DNA of 64,000 nucleotides. It comes from Monoplex corrugatus (taxonomy: Eukaryota; Mollusca; Gastropoda; Littorinimorpha; Ranellidae). The notes under the pieces are model-generated. The model did no database searches, was not told where the DNA came from, and was given only the letters and a program-made list of their open reading frames with translations. Position numbers and translations under genes: made by a program. Each line of letters begins with the position of its first letter. Positions within the stretch are counted from its first letter, which is position 1. Of the stretch, positions 34,313 to 46,560 are shown one piece after another. Where the stretch lies: the NCBI GenBank assembly GCA_030674185.1, contig CM060306.1, positions 47,025,716 to 47,089,715 of the forward strand, given 5' to 3'.

Positions 34313-34557
34313 TGTGTGGTGTTTATGTGCGTGTGTATGTGGTGTATATACGAATGAGTGTCTGTGTGTGTTTTTTGTGTGTGTGTGTATGTGGGCATGT
34401 GCACGCGCGTTTGTTTGTGTGTGTGCGCGTTGTGTAGTGTGGAGGAGAGAGTGAGGGAGATAGATAGATGTACAGACAGACAGACAGACAGACAGATAGA
34501 GATCGAGATATATAGATAGATAGATAGATAGATAGATAGAATAGATAGATAGACAAT

Positions 34558-34630
<73 letters not shown>

Positions 34631-34680
34631 GCAGATAGGCAGATAGGCAGATAGGCAGATAGACAGATAGATACTGTTAC
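34141..34680. repeat. (ATC)n, (CG/TG)n and (GATA/GACA)n microsatellites
   Basis: ATC at 34141-34250, alternating CG then TG at 34272-34318, and long GATA runs with GACA/GGCA variants at 34460-34672. The left arm has an RTE copy inserted in the equivalent tract (10272-13088). Confidence 0.95.
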
Positions 34681-35245
34681 TGTTATTTTCGTTTTAAAGC
34701 CCAGCCGATTGCATAGAGCCGTATCAGGGCTATAATCATTTCAAAACATGCACCATACTTCAACAGGAATAAAAGGAAAAGAAAACCAAGGACACACACC
34801 AATGTGCTCACGCACACAATCCAAGGAGACGCCCCCGGGGTTGACCACTCCGTGAAATTTATCGTACAGGGGATTCAAAACACACATCTGAATGCAAATC
34901 TAAACACAACCAAGGACACCAAAACATACATAAAAAGGGGTTAAATCACCTAAAATCACTTCTGCATATCTCACCTCCCAAGAGCCAAAAATGCACCCAA
35001 CACATGTACCCAATTATCAATCCTAAGAGAAAGTATGTAAGATTTTATCGAACACTTACAGGTGAACAGACCAGCAAGGCTGAAAATGATAGGAAAAAAT
35101 GACAGAAAGCAAAGGAAGAAGAAAGAAACAAAGTGAGTGAAAGAAAAGAGGAAATTTCTGGCACAGAATTTCCAGAAAGTGGGGATATTAATCATACTGA
35201 AAGAGCCATCAGAATCCCATGGGGGGTGGGGGACAGACAGATAGA
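34681..35245 (-). repeat. Unclassified dispersed repeat, copy b, uninterrupted
   Basis: Right-arm counterpart of copy a (6880-7095 plus 9700-10035) without the L2-like LINE. On the minus strand it reads from GCTCTTTCAGTATGATT to GGCTTTAAAACGAAA next to a GATA microsatellite. Serves as the empty site for the L2-like insertion (about 35010-35030). Confidence 0.78.
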
Positions 35246-35314
35246 TATCTAGGTACATAGATAGACAGACAGATAGATAGATAGATAGACAGACAGATAG
35301 ACAGACAGATAATC

Positions 35315-35745
35315 CATTAGCTCAGTTTTTTAGAGTGCCATGCTCATAGTACAATGGTTTTAGGTTCAAACCTCAAGTGGGCCACAGTTTTTTATGGGGG
35401 CTGTTTGGTTCTTTTGGTAGAACCGTGGATTCAAGATGTCCTATCTCGAGTTGCATCCCAGCATTAAGACTGGATTGTTCTTCGTCCATCTCAATGATTC
35501 AATCATTTTGGTGGTCTGGTAGTGTTGGCTTAGTGTTTATAGGTCCTTCCCTCCCAACCCATTTCAAGCCTTTGCCATGTGTAGGGTTTTGCACAGGCTT
35601 AGAGAGTCTGTCACGTAATTGCTGGTGGATTTGGTGAGAGCACATTTGGAATTGTCTGAGTGCAATGAATTCCTCTTGACTATACTCCAAGCTCCACCAT
35701 CTTTATCAAAATTATTTATTTGTCTGTAAAGTGCAGGACTCAACA
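35315..35745 (+). mobile_element. tRNA-derived SINE (right-arm copy)
   Basis: Counterpart of 6346-6775. A-box-like AGCTCAGTTTTTTAGAGTGCC near 35319, B-box-like GGTTCAAACC near 35363. The body ends at TTATTTGTCTGTAAAGTGCA by a TA tract. Confidence 0.7.
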
Positions 35746-35931
35746 GTGTATATATATATATATATATATACACTTCAATTTTCCAAGACAATCAACAAGG
35801 GCATTGAGTATTTTATATTTTATATATAATATAATATATATATATATTATATTTATATATAATATATATATAATATATATGTACACATATATATATATAT
35901 ATATATATACATATACATTTCTATATACATG

Positions 35932-35985
<54 letters not shown>

Positions 35986-35997
35986 ATGTGTGTGTGT
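35746..35997. repeat. (TA)n-rich and (GT)n tract
   Basis: TA-rich sequence interrupted at 35771-35820, ending in GT/GTAT at 35963-35997. Mirror of the tract at 1408-1553; the left arm carries the 1556-6345 block here. Confidence 0.93.
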
Positions 35998-36374
35998 ATT
36001 ACTGGCAAGCAACGTTCATGACAATGTCAGACTGAAATGATCTGAGTTAGGGTGATGATAGGCAACGATGTCACGTACAGCTAGAGCCAACTGTTTCTTT
36101 TATCTTACTTGGACAACATTCTGTGAGTACACTTTATTACCTGTGTTTTTTCCACCTCAGTTGCTTTGATACATCATTACAGGTGTTTGTGGAATTGTGT
36201 TCAAGGAATCGCAAAACATTGACATGTCATATGGACATTTCTCTTTTTCTTCTTTTTTAAGTTCAGCACAATGTGAAAATGTGTTCAACTCGCAATTTGC
36301 GAATCAGAAAATACAGGATGACCAAACAATCATAGAAAACGTCCAGTCATTGTATAGTTTCATTTCCGTGAGCT
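35998..36374. other. Arm-shared sequence, no gene
   Basis: Mirror of about 1040-1407. No coding signal conserved between arms. Confidence 0.6.
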
Positions 36375-36389
36375 AAAAGATAATTTGCT
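36375..36389. repeat. 15-bp target site duplication, 5' copy
   Basis: AAAAGATAATTTGCT, repeated exactly at 39784-39798, flanks the RTE copy. The mark of target-primed insertion. Confidence 0.93.
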
Positions 36390-39300
36390 TGTCATATTGG
36401 CAGATGTAATGCGTCTAGTGTGTCGCTTCGGCTGCACCGCTGGCTAGCACTGCTGTGCGAAAAGAAGAGCAGAAGGCGTAAGTCTCTTCCTGCCAGTACA
36501 TAGCCTCTCCATCAGCAAGCCCTATGCTGTGTCTCCTCGTGGCGACAGGCGGTAACTGAGCACCTCACGTTGAATCTCGTAGGACTCGGAGGAGGTCTGG
36601 CCCCCAGACGTGAGGCATGCAGGCCCACCAGCGTGTGGACACGCCCTGGTGCCCACGAACCAGATTCCCAAGCTATGGGTAAATAGCTCCACTGCCTTGT
36701 GAAAATCTCGGGAGAGAGTAAGGCTAAGGGAGTTAACCCTGGAAAAACCGATGGAGGGCAAGGAGAAACCACCATCGTAGCATTCCCCAGGAAAACCATG
36801 GACAGGAGAAAGAGAAAGAAGAAAGTTAACGACGTCAATAGGTGCTCCTGCGGAGCACCTTCGTCCGGTAGGGACCGTCATGCGGCGCAGGTGACACCAG
36901 ACCGTCAGCCAGCTACTGCGACCAAAATTAGATTCAAACACACCAAAATAGCAACATGGAACATCAGAACAATGTTGCAGAAAAGTAAATTAGACAACAT
37001 CAAAATGGGAGATGGAAAGACTTAACATCAGTATTTTGGGACTGGGGGAAGTAAGATGGAAGGGGGCAGGCATGATAACATCAGGAGAATATACAGTGAT
37101 ATATTCTGGTGGTAATTCACATGAAAGAGGAGTAGGTATCTTAATGGACAAAGACAAATCAAAAGCAGTTAAGGGATACTGGGCAGTGTCCGACAGAGTT
37201 TTACTGGTCAAATTCGGAGGCAAACCTTTTGATATCAACATCATACAGGTGTATGCACCAACATCCGCAAGTACTCAGGAAGACATCGACAACTTCTACG
37301 AAGTTTTAGAGATGGCCAACGTCCAATGTAAATCACAAGAAGTTACAGTCATAATGGGAGATTTTAATGCTAAAGTGGGACAGGATAGGGTGGATGATAT
37401 AGTTGGACCTCATGGCCTTGGTACACAAAATGAAAGGGGGGGGGGGAACTTGTAGAATGGGCACAGATGAATGAGTTCATAGTAGGAAACACTTGGTTTG
37501 AGCAGCCTAACAGAAGAAAATGGACTTGGATGAGTTCAGGTGATAATACCAAAAATCAAATTGACTACATCCTGATCAACAAAAGATTTAGAAATTCTTT
37601 ACTGTCAGAAAACACACTACCAGGCGCAGACTGCAACCGTGACCACAATCCTGTAGTCGGAAGGTTTAGGCGGAAATTGAGGAAAAGGAAACAGACCAAA
37701 AGCAACATCAAACTAAACCTTGGACTCTTAAAGACAGATGAAATGATACGTCAAAAAATTAATGCACATGTTCAAAACAAATTCAGTGCTCTGGAAGACG
37801 TTGGTGACAGTGAGGAACAATGGACAAATTTGAGAAGTTCTATAAATGAAGCTTGTGAAGAAATCCCTAAGGCGGATACAAAAGCAAAAAAGAGCTGGAT
37901 GGCTAATGAAATTTTGGGCTTGATGGAGGAAAGGAGGAAGGCAAAGAGAAACGAGGTGATATACAGGAAGATAAACAAAGAAACCAGGTATAGGTGCAAT
38001 GAAGCTAAGGAAGCTTGGCTGATCACAAAATGCAAAGAGATAGAAGAACGACACAGAATGGATCCTCAGGGTATGTACAGACGTATTGAAGAAATTGTCT
38101 ACAGGAAAAATACGTGCACATCAACTGGTTGCTTAAACTCGAAAGATGGCACGCTTATCATGGAAAAAGACAAAATACTGGACAGATGGGGAGAGTACAT
38201 TAAAGACCTTTTTGAGGATGACAGAAACGAAGAACACATTATAAAAAAGAACTTTGAAGGACCACCCATAATGACAGATGAATTTATAGCAGCACTGAAA
38301 AAGATGAAAGCAGGAAAAGCCCCAGGACCAGACAACATTACTACAGAGATGATTGAAGCCTTGAGGAATTTGGCATAGACAAAATAACAGTCCTCCTAAA
38401 TGAGATTTATGACACTGGAAAAATCCCCAAAGATATGTCAAAATCAATTTTCATTGCACTTCCAAAGAAGACAGGGGCTATAGAATGCGAACTCCATCGC
38501 ACAATCAGTTTGATGGGTCATGTAACAAAAATCCTGTTAATAATAATCATGATGAGGACAAGGAATAGAATCAAAAGAGAAATAGCAGAAGAACAGTGTT
38601 GATTTGTGGAAGGGAAAGGAACTATTAATGCCATATACATCCTAAGAACTATCATAGAGAGGTCAATTGAAATGAATAAGGATTTGTATTTATGTTTTGC
38701 TGACTATACCAAGGCCTTCGATCGGGTACGACATGATGAATTGATCAACCAACTGGAGAGACTCAATTTTGATGGAAAAGATCTACGAGTAATCAGGAAT
38801 ATGTGCTGGGAACAAACAGCTGCAATGAGAATAGAAAAAAATATGAGCTCTTTTCAAAACATCAAAAGAGGAGTCCGACAGGGTTGTGTTTTGTCACCAG
38901 ATCTGTTTTCACTTTACATAGAAAACATCATGAGAAACCTAGAAGAAGACCCTGGATTAAAGGTTGGAGGGAAAATGATAAACAACATTCGGTATGCAGA
39001 TGACACCGTGCTAATTGCAGAAAATGAAAGGGACCTACAAAACCTTGTGAATATACTAGAAATAGAAAGCAAAGGTAAGGGGTTGGAACTAAACAGCAGG
39101 AAGACTGAAGTCATGGTGATCAGTAAAAAACATGAAATCCCCTCATGCAAAATAACAGCAAATGGCACAACCTTGACACAGGTTAATAAGTTCAAATACC
39201 TGGGAACGGTCATTTCATCAGACGGCAGATGCACATCGGAAATAGCTGGCAGAATCGGTCAAGCCAAAACAGCATTCAAGAAGATGACAAGCATTCTTAC

Positions 39301-39783
39301 CAACAAATGCCTATCAATTAACATCAGAAAGAGAGTCCTTGAATATTATATAGAACCAATACTGTTGTACGGATGCGAGGCGTGGACAGTCAGCAAGCAA
39401 AGCCAGAGTAGGATCGAGGCAGCCGAGATGTGGTTTCTCAGAAGAATGTTGAGAGTTCCATGGACAGCAAAGAAAACAAACGAGACAGTCTTGATGGAGG
39501 CAGACACAAGTAGATCACTCATAAGGAAGATTAGGAAAAGACAAGCAACATTTATAGGCCATTTTGTGAGGAAGGGGGTTTTGGAGCACCTGGTCACAAT
39601 GGGGATGCTGGAGGGAAAGAGAGCACCAGGTAGACCCAGGGAGAGAATGCTGGACGGACTTGCAGAGTGGCTGGGGATGAGGAGGGTGGGGGAGATGCTG
39701 GGGGCAACGAGAGATAGAGATGGTTGGAAGTCCATGGTCGCCAACGTCATGCGGCAGGGCACCTGATGATGATGATGATGATG
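36390..39783 (+). mobile_element. RTE/BovB-like LINE, near full length, with target duplications
   Basis: A 5' region of about 300-540 bases (shared with 42700-43245) leads into one long endonuclease/RT frame and a (GATGAT)n tail (39765-39783). It is the most complete copy of the dominant LINE family here. It is inactive because of frameshifts and a nonsense codon (see 36699-39766). It lies tail-to-tail with 40033-43245. Confidence 0.93.
36699..39766 (+). pseudogene. RTE-type APE endonuclease/reverse transcriptase, broken
   Basis: Apparent start at 36699 gives about 80 basic residues with a CSCG pair, then the APE endonuclease: KIATWNIRT, APTS, catalytic GDFNA (37357-37371) and RDHNPVV (37638-37658). 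The linker follows, then RT with FDRV (motif A), GVRQGC (motif B), YADD (38993-39004), and the C-terminal EAWTV/LRVPWTAKK/GRPRERMLDG segment. Breaks: a frameshift near 37005-37012, a frameshift in the G run at 37436-37446, a one- or two-base loss near 38360, and TGA at 38600-38602 replacing glycine in EEQCGF. The final stop is TGA at 39764-39766. The protein would nick target DNA and reverse transcribe the element RNA. Confidence 0.9.
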
Positions 39784-39798
39784 AAAAGATAATTTGCT
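39784..39798. repeat. 15-bp target site duplication, 3' copy
   Basis: Exact repeat of 36375-36389. Confidence 0.93.
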
Positions 39799-40032
39799 GA
39801 CTGATTGCATTAAACTTAAAAACGAAGAGCTGTCAGTTGGAAAGGACTTGACTCTGGCCAACTACCAGCTCCAATAGAATGCCTATAAAAAACTTCGCAG
39901 TATTTTCATGTAGGTCCTCCCAATAAAAAGTGCTGGAAGATATGAAAAACAGAAAAGTAATCCAGATAAAATACGAAACAAACATTAACATTAATTTTTC
40001 CGCAAAGAAATGGAACGTGTAGCTTCCCTCCA

Positions 40033-42647
40033 TATATCCAGCTTTCCCATTGTGACTAGGTGCTCCGAATCCCCCTTCCTCATAAAATGGCCTATAAATG
40101 TTGCCTGACTTTTCCTAATCTTCCTTATGAGTGATCTGCTTGTGTTTGCCTCCATCAAGACTGTCTCATTTGTTTTCTTTGCTGTCCATGGAACTCTCAA
40201 CATTCTTCTTAGAAACCACATCTCAGCTGCCTCAATCTTGTTCTGGCTTTGTTTGTTGACTGTCCACACCTCACATCCGCACAACAGTATTGGTTCTATA
40301 TAACATTCAAGAACTCTCTTTCTGATTTTAATTGATAGTCATTTGTTGGTAAGAATGCTTGTCATCTTCTTGAATGCTGTTTTGGCTTGGCTGATTCTGC
40401 TGACTATTTCTGATGTGCATCTGCCGTCTGATGAAATGATCATTCCCAGGTATTTGAATTTATCAACCTGTGTCAAGGTTGTGCCATTTGCTGTTATTTT
40501 GCATGAGGGGATTTCATGTTTTTTACTGATCATCATGACTTCAGTCTTCTGCTGTTTAGTTCCAACCCCTTACCTTTGCTTTCTATTTCTAGTATATTCA
40601 CAAGGTTTTGTAGGTCCCTTTCATTTTCTGCAATTAGCACGGTGTCATTTGCGTATCGAATGTTGTTTATCATTTTTCCTCTAACCTTTAATCCAGGTCT
40701 TCTTCTAGGTTTCTCGTGATGTTTTCTCTGTAAAGTGAAAACAGATCTGGTGACGAAACACAACCCTGTCTGACTCCTCTTTTGATGTTTTGGAAAGAGC
40801 TTATAATTATTGTTTTCTATTCTCATTGCAGCTGTTTGTTCCCAGTACATATTTCTGATTATTCGTAGATCTTTTCAATCAACATTGAATCTCTCCAGTT
40901 GGTTGATCAATTCATCATGTCTTACCCAATCATAAGCCTTGGTGTAGTCAACAAAGCATAAATACAAATCCTTAATCATCTCAATTAACCTCTCTTTGAT
41001 AATTCTTAGGATGTATATGGCATTAATATTTCCTCTCCCTTCCACAAATCTACACTGTTCTTCTGCTATTTCTCTTTTGATCCTATTCCTTGTCCTCATC
41101 ATGATTATTCTTAACAGGATTTTTGTTACATGACTCATTAAACTGATTGTGCGATGGAGTTTGCATTCTATAGCCCCTGTCTTCTTTGGAAGTGCGATGA
41201 AAATTGATTTTGACATATCTTTGGGGATTTTTCCAGTGTCGTAAATTTCATTTAGGAGGACTGTTATTTTCTCTATGCCAAATTCCTCCAGGGCTTCAAT
41301 CATCTCTGTAGTAATGTTGTCTAGTCCTGGGGCTCTTCCTGCTTTCATCTTTTTCAGTGCCACTCTAACTTCATCTGTCATTATGGGTGGTCCTTCAAAG
41401 TTCTTTTTTATAATGTGTTCTTCGTTTCTGTCATCCTCAAAAAGTCTTTAATGTACTCTCCCCATCTTCTAATATTTTGTCTTTTTCCATGATAAGCGTG
41501 CCATCTTTCGATTTCAAACAACCAGTTGATGTGCGTGTATTTTTCCTGTGGACAATTTCTTCAGTTCGTCTGTACATAACCTGAGGATCCGTTTTGTGTC
41601 GGTTTTCCATTTCTTTGCACTTTGTTTTCAGCCAATCTTCCTTAGCTTCATTGCACCTATTCCTGATCTCCTTGTTTATTTTCCTGTATATCTCCTCGTT
41701 TCTCTTTGCCTTCCTCCTTTCCTCCATTAAGCCCAAAATTTCATTAGCCATCCAGCTCTTTTTTGCTTTTCTATCTGCCTTAGGGATTTCTTCACAAGCT
41801 TCATTTATCGAATTTCTCAAATTTGTCCATTGTTCCTCACCGTCACCAGAGTCTTCCAGGCACTAATTTTCTTACGTATCACTTCATCTGTCTTTAAGAA
41901 TCCAAGGTTTAGTTTGATGTTGCTTTTGGTCTGTTTCCTTTTCCTCAATTTCAGTCTTAATCTTCCCACTACAGGATTGTGGCCACTGTTGCAGTCTGCG
42001 CCTGGTAGTGTGTTTTCTGACAGTAAAGAATTTTTAAATCTTTTGTTGATCAGGATGTAGTCAATCTGATTTTCGGTATTATCTCCTGGACTCATCCAAG
42101 TCCATTTTCTACTATTAGGCTGCTCAAACCAGGTGTTTCCTACTATGAACTCATTTATCTGTGCCCATTCTACAAGTTTCTCTCCCCTTTCATTTTGCGT
42201 ACCAAGGCCATGAGGTCCAACTATATCATCCACCCTATCCGGTGCCACTTAAGCATTAAAATCTCCCATTATTACAGTAACTTCTTGTGATTTACATTGG
42301 ACGTTGGCCATCTCTAATACTTCGTAGAGGTTGTCGATGTCTTCCTGAGTACTTGCGGATGTTGGTGCATACACCTGAATGATGCTGATATCAATTGGTT
42401 TGCCTCCCAATTTGACCAGTAAAACTCTGTCGGACACTGCCCAGTATCCCTTAACTGCTTTTGATTTGTCTTTGTCCATCATGATGCCTACTCCTCTTTC
42501 ATGTGAGTTACCACCAGAGTATATCATTGTGTATTCTCCTGATGTTATCATGCCTGCCCCCTTCCATCTCACTTCCCCTAGACCTAAAATACCGATGTTA
42601 AGCCTTTCCATCTCTGTTTTGATATTTTCTAATTTACCCTTCTGCAA
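40033..42647 (-). pseudogene. RTE-type endonuclease/reverse transcriptase of the inverted copy, broken
   Basis: Readable pieces in order are endonuclease start to GDFNA (42249-42647), endonuclease end with WFEQPNSRKWTW (41817-42248), linker (41437-41820), RT fingers and motif A (40875-41381), motif B region and YANDT (40533-40850), then C-terminal parts (40339-40536, 40033-40284). The stop after GDFNA comes from a changed base, others from frameshifts. The catalytic YADD reads YAND, so even a repaired frame would lack a catalytic aspartate. Confidence 0.87.
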
Positions 42648-43245
42648 CAGTGTTCATATATTCATGTTGCAACTTTGATGTTTTTAAATCTGAGTTTAGG
42701 GGGCTTGGTGGCAGTAACTTGCTGACGGTCTGCGCCGCATGATGGTCCCTACCGGACGAAGCTGCTCCACAGGAGCACCTATTTACGTCGTTGTCTTCAT
42801 TCATTTTTCTGTTTCTGTCCATGAGTAACCAGGGAAAATTACAATGGTGGTTTCCCGTTGCCTTCCATCGGTTTGTGTATGGTCTCTCCGCTAGCCTTAC
42901 TCTCTCCCGAGATGTCCACAAGGCAGTGGAGCTATTCACCCATAGCTTGGGGATCTGGTTCGTGGGCACCAGGGATATCCACACGCCCGTGGGCCTGCGT
43001 GCCTCACGTCTGGGGGCCAGACCTCCTCCGAGTTCTACGAGATTTAACCTGAGTCCGTGAGGTGCTCAGTTACCGCCTGTCGTCACGAGGAGGCACAGCG
43101 TAGGGCTTGCTGATGGAGAGGCTATGTACTGACAGGAAGAGACTTACGCCTTCTGCTCTTCTTTTCGCATAGCTGCAAGCAGCAGTGCTAGCCAGCGATG
43201 CAGGCTGAAGCCGACACACTAGACGCATCACATCTGCCGATGCAC
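40033..43245 (-). mobile_element. RTE-like LINE, inverted second copy, 3'-truncated
   Basis: On the minus strand it runs from the family 5' end (GGCAGATGTGATGCGTCTAG, near 43235) through endonuclease and RT. It stops at GGGAAAGCTGGA (about 40033), lacking the last 170 bases or so and the GATGAT tail. About 7% different from 36390-39783 in the endonuclease region by eye. No target duplication was found, so a later rearrangement may have removed the 3' end. Confidence 0.9.
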
Positions 43246-44095
43246 TGCCAGTGCAGTTTACGAACTTAATAATGATACTACTACTGCTACTACTACTACT
43301 ACTACATACTACTACTACCAATAGTGATAATAATATACAATAAAATAACAACAACAACAACAACAACAATGAGAAGAACATAAAGAAGAAGAGGAAAAAG
43401 AAGAAGAATTCCAGCTCGGTGACGGTAACAGTTCCTTGTCAAAGAACGCTCGTTGCATTTAACATAACACACACCTCGGCAGAGATGCCGGTGGCTCTTT
43501 CAGTGCAAATAGTATCCCCACCATCTGGAAATTCTGTGGTAGAAATGCCCTCTTTTATATCAATCTCCTTATTTCTGTCTTGCTCCTTTGTTTTCTATCT
43601 TCTCTGCCTATCATTTTTGCCTTGCTGGTCTATTCACCTGTATGTTTTCCATAAAGCTTTCTATATTGTCACTTAGAAATGATAATAGGGTAATGCATTA
43701 AATGCATTTTTGGCTCTAAAGAAATTGATGTGCAGAAGCAATATTAGGAAATATTGGCCGTTTTGTGTTTAAGTTTTAGTGTCAATAATTATGTTTACAT
43801 TTGTATTCAGATTTATTTTACCCCCCCCCCCTCCCCCAGTGAAAAATTCGGTGGTGTGGTCAATGTCAGGGTCACAGCCTTGGATTCTATATGCGAATGC
43901 ATTGATATATGTACTTAATTTTCTTTTCTAGATTTTTTGTTTGTTTGTTTGTTTTCAGTGCGGGGGTTTGTTTATTTGTTTGTTTGTTTTCAGTGACGGG
44001 GTATTGTGTACGTTTTCAGACGGTTATAGCCCTGATGTGGCGCTGTGTAGTTGGCTGGGCTTTAAACAAAAGTAACATTAACATAACGAACACAC
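43246..44095 (+). repeat. Unclassified dispersed repeat, copy c
   Basis: Starts with TGCAGTTTACGAACTTAATAATGA and trinucleotide runs, then GTCAAAGAACGCTCGTTGCA, GGTGGCTCTTTCAGTGCAA and a pyrimidine-rich stretch. Ends GGCTGGGCTTTAAACAAAA before a CA tract. Longest copy in the window (about 0.85 kb). No open frame is conserved between copies. Confidence 0.75.
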
Positions 44096-44145
44096 ATTCA
44101 CACATACAGACACAGACACACACAGACACACACACACAGACACAG

Positions 44146-44203
<58 letters not shown>

Positions 44204-44205
44204 GC
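44096..44205. repeat. (CA)n microsatellite
   Basis: CA tract directly after the end of the dispersed repeat, as the TATC and GATA tracts follow copies a and b. Confidence 0.95.
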
Positions 44206-45104
44206 GTGCAAGAAAATGCACACCCTTATCTGCATTCAATCAGTGATATGTGCATACATATGTAACTGAATATGAACGTGAGTTTGTTAAGTATTATGTA
44301 CACATAGTCGGGTACCACATCGCTGCTATACACACGTACACACGCATACATTTGTGTGAGCATGAAGATGTTATATGTTATGTATGCTCATGTCTCCGAG
44401 TGAAGAGGGGAGATACTGTAAACGCAGTTGTAGAACATGTCAATATTCTAAATGTAAACACAGATTTAGAACAAACGTCTTTTTGTCGTGACAAATATTT
44501 TTCAAAACGGGCCCCCATCAATTGCGCTCGCGTGCACATGCATACATACACAAGCGTGCACGTACGCGCACACACACACACACTCACACATGTTCAACTC
44601 TGTGTAGAAGCTGATCAGGAGAGAAAATTCGCACACTAATTTTTTGGACTATGGGGTTCAAATCCACAAATTACCCATACAGTAGTCTGTTGTTCAACCA
44701 CTTTTCTAAGACGACTTATGTTACTGCATATCTGTTTCTATTCTTCTTTTTTTTTTTTTTTTTTTTTTTTGTTTTGTTTGTTTACTATTGTGCACTGTTA
44801 CTGTTTTTCGGGGAAAAAATCTTTTCTTCAGACTCAGTGACTTACTGATGAGGAGATGTTTAAAACCTGCCTTGCGCAGTAAACTCTCATTGGCAAGCAT
44901 AGCATAAGCAGTTTTGCAGCCTGCCTCTTGAAACACTGTCAAGTGCTTCTCTCGAAGTATTAAATTCCTTATTTCCGTGTCATTGTATCTAGTTATAACT
45001 TTTTGGGGGTGAGGTTGGAGGTATGGGGGAAGTGGGTAGACTGTCTAGATAGCATTTGTATCAGTTTCAGGTGCGTTTGATTTCAGTGTTTTTGGGCAAG
45101 TGAT
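44206..45104. other. No gene recognised; poly-T at 44749-44770
   Basis: Includes CA-rich scraps near 44560-44592 and a T run. A minus-strand frame at 44721-44942 is not recognisable. Confidence 0.5.
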
Positions 45105-45242
45105 CAACACATAGGTCGGTGCAGTTTATTAACCTAATAATGATAATAATAATAAGAATGAAAATAACAATAATGATGTAATAATAATGATAATTATAAT
45201 AATATAATAACAATAATAATAACAGTAAGAACAATGATGATG

Positions 45243-45282
<40 letters not shown>

Positions 45283-45795
45283 AATTTCAGCTGGGTAACG
45301 CAAACAGTTCCATGTCAAAGAACGATCGTTGCATTTTACATAGTACACACACCTATGGAGATGCCGGTGGCTCTTTCAGTATGAATAGTATCCCACCCTT
45401 TCGGAAAGTCTGTGGTAGAGATGTCCTCTTTTCTGTCAATTTCTTTATTTCTGCCTTGCTCCTTTGTTTTCTATTATCACTTCCTATCATTTTCTGCCTT
45501 ACTACTCGTCACCTGTATGTTTTCCATAAAGCTTTCTATAATTGGGTACATGTATCAAGTACATTTCTGGCTTTAAGGAAATGTGATGTGAATAAGCAAT
45601 TTTAGGAAATATAGGTCCGTTTTCTTTGTATATGTTTTAGTGTCAATGATTATGTTTACGTTTGTATTCAGGTTTATTTTTAACTCCCCTGGTGAAAAAT
45701 TGGGCGGAGTGGTCAATGCCAGGGCCATATCCTTAGATTATGCACTCAAATGCATTGACATAGTTTTTAGTCAGATCGAACGCAAAATCTTCCAG
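45105..45795 (+). repeat. Unclassified dispersed repeat, copy d
   Basis: Shares with copy c the start (TCGGTGCAGTTTATTAACC), AT/GAT trinucleotide run, GTCAAAGAACGATCGTTGCA, and the CTCTTTCAGTATGAATAGTA segment. It is lost before the GGCTGGGCTTTAAAC end. Confidence 0.75.
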
Positions 45796-46019
45796 TTGGA
45801 AGTCCGACGTTTACGCATCTGACAACCACGCCTGTCATTTAGTCTACATCGCAATGCCACGCTGTAAACAGAAGAGACCACAAGTGAAATATTCAGCGTA
45901 CATTCCAGGGAACCGTACACACCAATTATAAGTATAATGGTGAGAGTTGGGAAGATATTTTGAAGGGATAGTTTGATCCTCCATCTTCCCTGTTGGAGTT
46001 TGAAATAATTTATTCAACC

Positions 46020-46345
46020 TTCGGTTGGGCGAGGATTTTATGCGGGCTGGGTTTTTTTTTTTTTTTGATAGAGCTGTGAACTCAAGATCTGATATGTTGA
46101 GTCCAGTCTCAGCCCACAATTTTGTTTCTGTCATTATGTTGGTGCCATCTTAATGATTCTTAAGTCTCTTCTTCCGTCCCCCTTCCCCAGCCAACCCATT
46201 TCAAGACCTGGCCAGCTTACAGGATCTTGAACACCCTACTAGTGTTTGCAAAATCATTGCTGGCAGATTTGGATGAAGTGCATATAGGATCGCCTGAGTA
46301 TGATGAATCTCTCTTGAACAAACTGCAAACAATTAAAAGGGATGG
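46020..46345 (+). mobile_element. SINE body, diverged
   Basis: Shares ATAGAGCTGTGAACTCAAGATC and CCAACCCATTTCAAG stretches with 35400-35720 in the same order. The tRNA-like head is eroded. Confidence 0.6.
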
Positions 46346-46349
46346 ATGA

Positions 46350-46560
46350 CGCTCACAAAATTCCACATATGTTCCACCCAAATCTGCTTAAGCCTGCGCA
46401 TAACTCTATGCCCAGGTAAAGTCTTAAAATGGGCATTTGGGAGGAGAAAAGGCACCTGCAACACGAACACAGTTAAGTTGTCACCACTAGAATGAATGGA
46501 AGACCATTAAGACGTTCAGTAAACAGGCCAGTGTTTACGTTGCAAGCTGGGACTGAACAT
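46350..46560 (-). mobile_element. SINE body, diverged, inverted relative to its neighbour
   Basis: The reverse complement repeats the CCCATTT...GCGCAGGCTTA part of the SINE. Head-to-tail order is inverted relative to 46020-46345. Confidence 0.55.

Noticed and set aside
986..40030. The inverted arms as terminal inverted repeats of one giant DNA transposon
   Set aside because: No transposase, DNA polymerase B or integrase frame lies between them. The arms contain ordinary dispersed repeats, and one arm stops at a contig end.
44721..44942. Minus-strand 73-aa frame near a poly-T run
   Set aside because: Not recognisable, ends in a low-complexity lysine run derived from poly-T, and has no second copy or exon context.
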